This document shows, in pieces, positions 55,693-64,000 of a stretch of 64,000 bases of DNA. Each line of letters opens with the position of its first letter. The stretch's first letter is position 1. The position numbers and the translations under genes are program-made. The notes beneath the pieces are model-generated. The model did not search any database. It saw only the letters and a program-made list of their open reading frames with translations, and was not told the origin of the DNA. Origin of the DNA: Amia ocellicauda (taxonomy: Eukaryota > Chordata > Actinopteri > Amiiformes > Amiidae); the NCBI RefSeq assembly GCF_036373705.1, contig NW_027102730.1, positions 1 through 64,000 on the forward strand. Direction: 5' to 3'.

Positions 55693-57567
55693 TTAACTCA
55701 GCAGTGTGGAACAGATGACACTGAGGAGTTGCCTTATCTGGGCCAGCTGGGCAGCATCGGGCCTCCAGGCTCTGGAAGCCGCTGCTGCGTGGCTGTGTGG
55801 CTGTGCTGGTCCCCGGCTGTCCGCTCTGCTGTGCTGGACGGGCCCTCTGGGGATGGGGGGGTGGGGAATGGGGCCGCGGGGTCTCAGGGGCTGGGGCTGG
55901 GGTGGAGCCGGTGGCTGGGGATGTGGCCGGGGGCTGGGGGGTTTGCTCCTGGTCTCGAGGTGGGGGTGTGTGGGGTTTCGGCCCAGGGTTGTGTCCTTGA
56001 GGACCTTTGAGATAATCCTCACACCCGTCTTGTTGAGGTGGACGTGGTCATACAGGTGATGTGGCTGGATGTCTCAGTGGTGTGCCAGGTGGACGTTGGG
56101 GAGGAGGGCACATCTTCGGGACACTTCTGCGTTGATGGCCTGGATGATGTGCAGGGGCACGTCTGTGCGGGGCAGCAGTGTGGAGATGGAAATTTTGGCA
56201 GTTGGGAATTCCTCTGTGGCTTTCGTTGCTACCTGTCTCAGGGCTGAGGCCACATCACCCCTGCGGGCACTCAGGTCGTTAGTGCCGGTGTGGATGAGGA
56301 TGTGTTTGACTTGGCAAAGCCTCCTCTTGGAGAGCAGCTCCAGGGCTCTCTGTGCTGTGGAGCACCAAAGCTTTTTCACTTTTCGCCCAGGGAAGAGGCG
56401 CCTCTCAACCAGGAACTTCCCATTGGATTCGCTCAGAATGACCACCTCTGCATTGACCTGCCACTCCGGGTTTGCGTCGGGAGTGGTGGGGGCAGCGGGT
56501 GTGTTTTGGGGGAGTGGCGTTTCAGGGGGTTGTGTATTAGTGGCAGGTCTGGTGATAGTGGGTGTGTCAGGAGTGGTGGGGAGTGTGGGTGGATCAGTGG
56601 GTGCGTCAGGGGTTGGAGGTGTTGTGGGGTCAGTGCAGTGCAGTCTCTGTGCTCCAGTGATGTGTAGCTCCTCTCTTAGCTCCTCCAGCTGGCTCTGCAG
56701 GCTCCTCAGCTAGCTGTGCTGGGGTGTCCAGGTCAGCTCCTCCCTCGCTCTGCGCAGCTCCGTCCTCAGGGTTTGGCTCTGCTCCTCCAGGTCTCTCACT
56801 GCTGCTCTCAGCTCATGGATCTCAGCCTTGTGCTGCATCTTTAGTCTGTGCATCTCATCCCGGAGCTGATCACACAAGGAGGTCTGGGCCAGGGTGCTCA
56901 AGGTCTGCTCCCTGAACTCCGCAAACTCCAGCTCCAGCACTGATAGGCATTCCTTTAGTGTTTTAATGTTGCTGGAGAGTTTTGGGGAGACAGGGGGGCA
57001 GTCTGTGGGAGATGGGGCACTGTCTGGCTCCGTGTGGCTGGGGGCAGACTGCAGGGTGGCCGGCTCTGGCTCTTGTTTCTCTACCTCAGTCTGCTGCTTT
57101 GAGGTGTGGAAGCCGAGAGCTAATTGGTCCAGGCTGCTCTCGCTGCCCTGCACCATGATGGTCCCGTTGTGGTATACATTAAAAGTGAGCATCACACTGT
57201 CTGTGTCTTTCTCTACCAGCACTGAGATCTGCCTGCCTCTGCTAATGCCCCTCTTGTTGTTATTGGGGTATGTCTGGCACAGGGTTTTGTGAAAGGCGGT
57301 GTAGAACAGTAGATTGTTCTTGACCCTGTTTTCTCCTTTACCGGTGTAGTCTAGGATGAGGGTCTCAGGAGATGCTCTCATCACAGCTTGTTTGTAGTCC
57401 TTCTTAGCCTGTGCAGAGCGAATGTCTTCAGGGTATCGGATTTCAAAAGGCAGCTCTGCAGTCAGACTGCTGTTCGATAGATTTCTATCAGTCTCAGTGG
57501 CAGTTGGGCTCTCTCCTACTGTCACTCTATTCAAATCGGAGCTCTGCATTTTCATTGGCTGAGTCAA
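55693..57567 (-). pseudogene. LINE ORF1 with SGNH esterase-like domain (copy 2)
   Basis: Parts at 57567-56710, 56445-56074 and 56022-55693, with stops at the same two places as copy 1. Motifs VILSESNGKFL, HTGTNDLSA and, past the second stop, YDHVHLNKTGVRI are all present. Confidence 0.83.
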
Positions 57568-57854
57568 CTACTGAGAATGCTTATTTATTTTATTAATACA
57601 TATTTTTTTGTTTAATTATTTGTCTCTTACCTCCAATTCTTGTCTTCAGCTTTTCTTTTCTGACTTTTCTTCCTGAACTGTCTCTCTGCTTTCTTCTTTT
57701 TGTGTTTCTCTTAAAATTATTATTTTTTGAATACTTTTTCTTCTGAATTTCTATTCCATGTCTTCTGTGTATGTTTATAGTGCTATATATTCATTTGTAA
57801 ATCACAAATTAAATCCGCTTATGTATAAAAACAAATGTTTTTTAGGAGCTCATA

Positions 57855-57858
<4 letters not shown>

Positions 57859-57910
<52 letters not shown>

Positions 57911-57962
57911 TTTCATTTGTATTGTCAAAGCAATTGGACATACATACACATACATACATATA
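57859..57962 (-). repeat. (CT)n and LINE tail before Tc1 copy 2
   Basis: Counterpart of 34274-34387, with the (CT)n about ten bases shorter and uninterrupted. Confidence 0.75.
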
Positions 57963-59100
57963 CACTCACCTAAAGGATTATTAGGAACACCTGTTCAATT
58001 TCTCATTAATGCAATTATCTAATCAACCAATCACATGGCAGTTGCTTCAATGCATTTAGGGGTGTGGTCCTGGTCAAGACAATCTCCTGAACTCCAAACT
58101 GAATGTCTGAATGGGAATGAAAGGTGATTTAAGCAATTTTGAGCGTGGCATGGTTGTTGGTGCCAGACGGGCCGGTCTGAGTATTTCACAATCTGCTCAG
58201 TTACTGGGATTTTCACGCACAACCATTTCTAGGGTTTACAAAGAATGGTGTGAAAAGGGAAAAACATCCAGTATGCGGCAGTCCTGTGGGCGAAAATGCC
58301 TTGTTGATGCAAGAGGTCAGAGGAGAATGGGCCGACTGATTCAAGCTGATAGAAGAGCAACTTTGACTGAAATAACCACTAGTTACAAACGAGGTATGCA
58401 GCAAAGCATTTGTGAAGCCACAACACGTACAACCTTGAGGCGGATGGGCTACAACAGCAGAAGACCCCACCGGGTACCACTCATCTCCACTACAAATAGG
58501 AAAAAGAGGTGAGACATTCAGATGGTAGAGTCAGAATTTGGCGTAAACAGAATGAGAACATGGATCCATCATGTCTTGTTACCACTGTGCAGGCTGGTGG
58601 TGGTGGTGTAATGGTGTGGGGGATGTCTTCTTGGCACACTTTAGGCCCCTTAGTACCAATTGGGCATCGTTTAAATGCTACGGCCTACCTGAGCATTGTT
58701 TCTGACCATGTCCATCCCTTTTTGACCACCATGTACCCATCCTCTGATGGCTACTTCCAGCAGGATAATGCACCATGTCACAAAGGTCGAATCATTTCAA
58801 ATTGGTTTCTTGAACATGACAATGAGTTCACTGTACTAAACTGGCCCCCACAGTCACCAGATCTCAACCCAATGGAGCATCTTTGGGATGTGGTGGAACG
58901 GGAGCTTCGTGCCCTGGATGTGCATCCCACAAATCTCCATCAACTGCAAGATGCTATCCTATCAATATGGGCCAACATTTCTAAAGAATGCTTTCAGCAC
59001 CTTGTTGAAGCAATGCCACGTAGAATTAAAGCAGTTCTGAAGGCGAAAGGGGGTCAAACACAGTATTAGTATGGTGTTCCTAATAATCCTTTAGGTGAGT
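57963..59100 (+). mobile_element. Tc1-like transposon (copy 2)
   Basis: Same inverted ends as 34388-35525; the left end has TA at 57961-57962. The right end fuses with 5S spacer at exactly the same base as copy 1. Confidence 0.9.
58111..59069 (+). pseudogene. Tc1 transposase lacking the first catalytic Asp (copy 2)
   Basis: HTH half 58111-58512, catalytic remainder 58509-59069 (FQQDNAPCHKGRI; DLNPMEHLWDVVE). It carries the same deletion at the join as copy 1; one visible residue difference is Leu for Ile in EHLWD. Confidence 0.88.
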
Positions 59101-59295
59101 TCATCGTAGCTCTTAATACTCTCTTTCTGTCTGGAGGAGATATAATTGAAGTATTGTACACGTACCCGGCTACTTTCAACACCCATTGCTGCACTGATAT
59201 TTTTCCCTCCATTTTTCTTTATCCATTTTTTTTTTGCTGGAAGTTCCGTCAATACCCGTCAGCCTTTAAGAGACATCATGCAGCCAGGCCTTTCG

Positions 59296-59415
59296 GCTTG
59301 TGGCCACACCGTCCTGAACGCACCCGATCTCGTCAGATCTCGGAAGCTAAACGGGGCAGGGCCTGGTCAGTACTTGGATGGGAGACCTCCTAGAAATACC
59401 AGGTGCTGCAAGCTT
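59296..59415 (+). rRNA. 5S rRNA gene, array 2 unit 1
   Basis: Type A; differs from its counterpart at 35721 by CGCACCCG and the usual CTCGGAAGC. T5 terminator. Confidence 0.88.
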
Positions 59416-59632
59416 TTTACGTCTCCTGGGTAACTTCATCGTAGCTCTTAATACTCTCTTTCTGTCTCCAGGAGATATAATTGAAGAATTGTACACGTAC
59501 CCGGCTACTTTCAACACCCTTTCCTGCACTGATATTTTTACCTCCATTTTTCTATTTTTTTTTTTTTTTTTTGCTGGAAATTCCGTCAATACCCGCCAGC
59601 CTTTAAGAGACATCATGCAGCCAGGCATCTCG

Positions 59633-59752
59633 GCTTGCGGCCACACCATCCTGAACGCGCCCGATCTCGTCAGATCTCGGAAGCTAAACGGGGCAGGACC
59701 TGGTCAGTACATGAAAGTGAGACCTCCTGGAAATACCTAGTGCTGCAAGCTT
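59633..59752 (+). rRNA. 5S rRNA gene, array 2 unit 2
   Basis: Type B: box C ACATGAAAGTGAGACC, 3' arm CCTAGTGCTG, T4 terminator. Confidence 0.82.
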
Positions 59753-59975
59753 TTACGTCTCCTGGGAAACTTTATCGTAGCTCTTAATACTCTCTCTCTG
59801 TCTGGAGGAGATATAATTGAAGTATTGTACACGTATCCAGCTACTGTCAACACCCTTTGCTGCACTGATATTTTTCCATCCATTTTTCTTTTTTCTTTTT
59901 TTCTTTTTTTTTTTTGCTGGAAGTTCCGTCAATACCCGCCAACCTTTAAGAGACATCATGCAGCCAGGCCTTTCG

Positions 59976-60095
59976 GCTTGTGGCCACACCGTCCTGAATG
60001 CGCCCGATCTCGTCAGATCTCGGAAGCTAAACGGGGCAGGGCCTGGTCAGTACTTGGATGGGAGACCTCCTAGAAATACCAGGTGCTGCAAGCTT
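59976..60095 (+). rRNA. 5S rRNA gene, array 2 unit 3
   Basis: Type A, boxes intact. Confidence 0.88.
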
Positions 60096-60310
60096 TTTAC
60101 GTCTCCTGGGTAACTTCATCGTAGCTCTTAATACTCTCTTTCTGTCTCCAGGAGATATAATTGAAGAATTGTACACGTACCCGGCTACTTTCAACACCCT
60201 TTGCTGCACTGGTATATTTCCCTCCATTTTTCTTTATCCATTTTTTTTTTGCTGGCAGTTCCGTCAATACCCGTCAGCCTTTAAGAGACATCATGCAGCC
60301 AGGCCTCTTG

Positions 60311-60430
60311 GCTTGCGGCCACACCGTCCTGAACGCGCCCAATCTCATCAGATCTCGGAAGCTAAACGGGGCAGGTCCTGGTCAGTACTTGGATGGGTGA
60401 CCTCCTGGAAATACCAGGTGCTGCTAGCTT
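60311..60430 (+). rRNA. 5S rRNA gene, array 2 unit 4
   Basis: GCCCAATCTCATC, GGCAGGTCCTGG, GGATGGGTGACC and 3' GCTAGC. Confidence 0.8.
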
Positions 60431-60653
60431 TTTCGTCTCCTGGGTAACTTTATCGTAGCTCTTAATACTCTCTTTCAGTCTGCAGGAGATATAATTGAAG
60501 AATTGTACACGTACCCGGCTACTGTCAACACCCTTTGCTGCACTGATATTTTTCCATCCATTTTTCTTTTTTCTTTTTTTGTTTTTTTTTTTTGCTGGAA
60601 GTTCCGTCAATACCCGCCAACCTTTAAGAGACATCATGCAGCCAGGCCTTTCG

Positions 60654-60773
60654 GCTTGTGGCCACACCGTCCTGAACGCGCCCGATCTCGTCAGATCTCG
60701 GAAGCTAAACGGGGCAGGGCCTGGTCAGTACTTGGATGGGAGACCTCCTAGAAATACCGGGTGCTGCAAGCTT
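60654..60773 (+). rRNA. 5S rRNA gene, array 2 unit 5
   Basis: Type A with ATACCGGGTGCTG near the end. Confidence 0.87.
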
Positions 60774-60990
60774 TTTACGTCTCCTGGGTAACTTCATCGT
60801 AGCTCTTAATACTCTCTTTCTGTCTCCAGGAGATATAATTGAAGAATTGTACACGTACCCGGCTACTTTCAACACCCTTTCCTGCACTGATATTTTTACC
60901 TCCATTTTTCTATTTTTTTTTTTTTTTTTTGCTGGAAGTTCCGTCAATACCCGCCAGCCTTTAAGAGACATCATGCAGCCAGGCATCTCG

Positions 60991-61110
60991 GCTTGCGGCC
61001 ACACCATCCTGAACGCGCCCGATCTCGTCAGATCTCGGAAGCTAAACGGGGCAGGACCTGGTCAGTACATGAAAGTGAGACCTCCTGGAAATACCTAGTG
61101 CTGCAAGCTT
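60991..61110 (+). rRNA. 5S rRNA gene, array 2 unit 6
   Basis: Type B, same as unit 2. Confidence 0.82.
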
Positions 61111-61333
61111 TTACGTCTCCTGGGTAACTTTATCGTAGCTCTTAATACTCTCTCTCTGTCTGGAGGAGATATAATTGAAGTATTGTACACGTATCCAGCT
61201 ACTGTCAACACCCTTTGCTGCACTGATATTTTTCCATCCATTTTTCTTTTTTCTTTTTTTCTTTTTTTTTTTTGCTGGAAGTTCCGTCAATACCCGCCAA
61301 CCTTTAAGAGACATCATGCAGCCAGGCCTTTCG

Positions 61334-61453
61334 GCTTGTGGCCACACCGTCCTGAATGCGCCCGATCTCGTCAGATCTCGGAAGCTAAACGGGGCAGGGC
61401 CTGGTCAGTACTTGGATGGGAGACCTCCTAGAAATACCAGGTGCTGCAAGCTT
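61334..61453 (+). rRNA. 5S rRNA gene, array 2 unit 7
   Basis: Type A, boxes intact; opens an A-X-B triplet. Confidence 0.88.
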
Positions 61454-61661
61454 TTTACGTCTCCTGGGTAACTTCATCGTAGCTCTTAATACTCTCTTTC
61501 TGTCTCCAGGAGATATAATTGAAGAATTGTACACGTACCCGGCTACTTTCAACACCCTTTGCTGCACTGGTATATTTCCCTCTATTTTTCTTTTTTTTTT
61601 TGCTGGCAGTTCCGTCAATACCCGCCAGCCTTTAAGAGACATCATGCAGCCAGGCATCTCG

Positions 61662-61781
61662 GCTTGCGGCCACACCATCCTGAACGCGCCCGATCTTCTC
61701 AGATCTCGGAAGCTAAATGGGGCAGGGCCTGGTCAGTACTTGGATGGGAGACCTCCTAGAAATACCAGGTGCTGCAAGCTT
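61662..61781 (+). rRNA. 5S rRNA gene, array 2 unit 8
   Basis: Type X with GATCTTCTCAGATC and AGCTAAATGGGG. Confidence 0.86.
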
Positions 61782-61990
61782 TTTACGTCTCCTGGGTAAC
61801 TTCATCGTAGCTCTTAATACTCTCTTTCTGTCTCCAGGAGATATAATTGAAGAATTGTACACGTACCCGGCTACTTTCAACACCCTTTGCTGCACTGGTA
61901 TATTTCCCTCTATTTTTCTTTTTTTTTTTTGCTGGCAGTTCCGTCAATACCCGCCAGCCTTTAAGAGACATCATGCAGCCAGGCATCTCG

Positions 61991-62110
61991 GCTTGCGGCC
62001 ACACCATCCTGAACGCGTCCGATCTCGTCAGATCTCGGAAGCTAAACGGGGCAGGACCTGGTCAGTACATGATAGTGAGACCTCCTGGAAATACCTAGTG
62101 CTGCAAGCTT
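61991..62110 (+). rRNA. 5S rRNA gene, array 2 unit 9
   Basis: Type B with ACATGATAGTGAGACC, matching array 1 unit 3. Confidence 0.82.
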
Positions 62111-62331
62111 TTACGTCTCCTGGGAAACTTTATCGTAGCTCTTAATACTCTCTCTCTGTCTGGAGGAGATATAATTGAAGTATTGTACACGTATCCAGCT
62201 ACTGTCAACACCCTTTGCTGCACTGATATTTTTCCATCCATTTTTCTTTTTTCTTTTTTTCTTTTTTTTTTGCTGGAAGTTCCGTCAATACCCGCCAACC
62301 TTTAAGAGACATCATGCAGCCAGGCCTTTCG

Positions 62332-62451
62332 GCTTGTGGCCACACCGTCCTGAATGCGCCCGATCTCGTCAGATCTCGGAAGCTAAACGGGGCAGGGCCT
62401 GGTCAGTACTTGGATGGGAGACCTCCTAGAAATACCAGGTGCTGCCAGCTT
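62332..62451 (+). rRNA. 5S rRNA gene, array 2 unit 10
   Basis: Type A with 3' GCCAGC, which breaks one helix I pair. Confidence 0.84.
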
Positions 62452-62659
62452 TTTACGTCTCCTGGGTAACTTCATCGTAGCTCTTAATACTCTCTTTCTG
62501 TCTCCAGGAGATATAATTGAAGAATTGTACACGTACCCGGCTACTTTCAACACCCTTTGCTGCACTGGTATATTTCCCTCTATTTTTCTTTTTTTTTTTG
62601 CTGGCAGTTCCGTCAATACCCGCCAGCCTTTAAGAGACATCATGCAGCCAGGCATCTCG

Positions 62660-62779
62660 GCTTGCGGCCACACCATCCTGAACGCGCCCGATCTTGTCAG
62701 ATCTCGGAAGCTAAACGGGGCAGGGCCTGGTCAGTACTTGGATGGGAGACCTCCTAGAAATACCAGGTGCTGCAAGCTT
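62660..62779 (+). rRNA. 5S rRNA gene, array 2 unit 11
   Basis: Type X with GATCTTGTCAG; boxes intact. Confidence 0.87.
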
Positions 62780-62988
62780 TTTACGTCTCCTGGGTAACTT
62801 CATCGTAGCTCTTAATACTCTCTTTCTGTCTCCAGGAGATATAATTGAAGAATTGTACACGTACCCGGCTACTTTCAACACCCTTTGCTGCACTGGTATA
62901 TTTCCCTCTATTTTTCTTTTTTTTTTTTGCTGGCAGTTCCGTCAATACCCGCCAGCCTTTAAGAGACATCATGCAGCCAAGCATCTCG

Positions 62989-63108
62989 GCTTGCGGCCAC
63001 ACCATCCTGAACGCGCCCGATCTCGTCAGATCTCGGAAGCTAAACGGGGCAGGACCTGGTCAGTACATGAAAGTGAGACCTCCTGGAAGTACCTAGTGCT
63101 GCAAGCTT
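62989..63108 (+). rRNA. 5S rRNA gene, array 2 unit 12
   Basis: Type B with ACATGAAAGTGAGACC and GGAAGTACC. Confidence 0.82.
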
Positions 63109-63235
63109 TTACGTCTCCTGGGTAACTTTATCGTAGCTCTTAATACTCTCTCTCTGTCTGGAGGAGATATAATTGAAGTATTGTACACGTACCCAGCTAC
63201 TGTCAACACCCTTTGCTGCACTGATATTTTTCCAT

Positions 63236-63273
<38 letters not shown>

Positions 63274-63329
63274 GAAGTTCCGTCAATACCCGCCAACCTT
63301 TAAGAGACATCATGCAGCCAGGCCTCTTG

Positions 63330-63449
63330 GCTTGCGGCCACACCGTCCTGAACGTGCCCGATCTCGTAAGATCTCGGAAGCTAAACGGGGCAGGACCTGG
63401 TCAGTACTTGGATGGGAGACCTCCTGGAAATACCTGGTGCTGCAAGCTT
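63330..63449 (+). rRNA. 5S rRNA gene, array 2 unit 13
   Basis: CGTGCCCG and CTCGTAAGATC as in array 1 units 8 and 12, but with standard first base. Confidence 0.87.
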
Positions 63450-63672
63450 TTACGTCTCCTGGGTAACTTTATCGTAGCTTTTAATTCTCTCTCTCTGTCT
63501 GGAGGAGATATAATTGAAGTATTGTACACGTATCCAGCTACTGTCAACACCCTTTGCTGCACTGATATTTTTCCATCCATTTTTCTTTTTTCTTTTTATC
63601 TTTTTTTTTTTTGCTGGAAGTTCCGTCAATACCCTCCAACCTTTAAGAGACATCATGCAGCCAGGCCTTTCG

Positions 63673-63792
63673 GCTTGTGGCCACACCGTCCTGAATGCGC
63701 CCGATCTCGTCAGATCTCGGAAGCTAAACGGGGCAGGGCCTGGTCAGTACTTGGATGGGAGACCTCCTAGAAATACCAGGTGCTGCAAGCTT
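63673..63792 (+). rRNA. 5S rRNA gene, array 2 unit 14
   Basis: Type A, boxes intact, T5 terminator; last complete gene of the window. Confidence 0.88.
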
Positions 63793-64000
63793 TTTACGTC
63801 TCCTGGGTAACTTCATCGTAGCTCTTAATACTCTCTTTCTGTCTCCAGGAGATATAATTGAAGAATTGTACACGTACCCGGCTACTTTCAACACCCTTTG
63901 CTGCACTGGTATATTTCCCTCTATTTTTCTTTTTTTTTTTTGCTGGCAGTTCCGTCAATACCCGCCAGCCTTTAAGAGACATCATGCAGCCAGGCATCTC

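Larger units (their letters stand above)
51992..57858 (-). mobile_element. LINE with SGNH ORF1 and APE/RT ORF2, full span (copy 2)
   Basis: Same ends, tail and inner structure as 28408-34273, flanked by (TCTG)n on the left and (CT)n at 57859-57903 on the right. It is a duplicate by descent, not a second insertion, because the flanks and the disabling changes match. Confidence 0.85.
51666..59100. repeat. segmental duplication, copy 2 (about 7.4 kb)
   Basis: Pairs with 28121-35525. Only scattered substitutions were noticed (for example in the Tc1 gene, CATATTTGGG versus CATCTTTGGG) plus microsatellite length changes. Confidence 0.92.
59100..64000 (+). repeat. 5S rDNA tandem array 2 (14 units, runs off the window)
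   Basis: Spacing 320-343 bp, plus strand, same spacer design as array 1. The order is largely A-X-B triplets (A = GCTTGTGG with box C intact; X = CACCATCC with box C intact; B = altered box C), clearest from 61334 to 63108. The window ends in the leader of a fifteenth unit. Confidence 0.95.

Noticed and set aside
28408-57858. Two independent LINE insertions at similar targets
   Set aside because: Flanks, stops and frameshifts match, so the second copy arose by duplication of the whole block.

Overview
The window is vertebrate genomic DNA, most likely from a ray-finned fish. The evidence is an intron-containing BEN-domain gene, tandem 5S rRNA genes, Tc1-like transposons with fish-type termini, a CR1 LINE with the usual ATAAGAA-type tail, and a Gypsy element of the Gmr1 type first described in cod. 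I cannot fix the species. There are no operons or bacterial signals; most open frames here are antisense or microsatellite shadows.

Layout. 1-2.05 kb: unassigned sequence and a decayed Tx1/L1-like LINE ORF1 (CCHC knuckle). 2.06-2.21 kb: a hAT-type MITE. 2.25-5.27 kb: the only convincing host protein gene, on the minus strand, with six exons in consistent phase plus a possible 24-nt microexon, giving 328 (or 336) aa with a coiled coil and a C-terminal BEN domain. 5.8-14.5 kb: nested repeats, including a GA-microsatellite retroposon family ('P'), a Tc1 element with its C-terminal coding part missing (6901-8147), a second Tc1 transposase fragment, a TA-flanked mariner-like element (9020-11230) with an LTR-like insert, a 5'-truncated CR1 (11.93-13.80 kb) and an LTR-like repeat 'R'. 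14.5-19.6 kb: AT-rich sequence with an old retroviral Gag-like remnant and a small MITE-like repeat. 19.6-22.2 kb: an ORF1-only piece of a SGNH/APE-type LINE and another P copy. 22.6-27.7 kb: a Gmr1-like Gypsy fossil with integrase ahead of reverse transcriptase. 27.7-35.5 kb: P, a full-span LINE (ORF1 with SGNH esterase; ORF2 APE endonuclease, RT and zinc-knuckle tail) and a Tc1 element. 35.5-51.0 kb: 46 tandem 5S rRNA genes (mean unit about 335 bp). 51.0-59.1 kb: a second, nearly identical copy of the retroelement block without the Gypsy. 59.1 kb to the end: 14 more 5S genes, the array running off the window.

How it fits together. The retroelement block sits inside the 5S array and has been duplicated in tandem with it (offset about 23.55-23.59 kb). 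Within the block the non-LTR elements form head-to-tail chains: each begins just after the GA/CAGA/CA microsatellite that follows the previous element's tail, and all face the same way. This is what microsatellite-specific LINE insertion would produce. All sixty 5S genes share a divergent sequence, including a paired A5-U to G5-C change in helix I, so they form a homogenised variant family rather than scattered pseudogenes. Whether they are expressed cannot be judged here.
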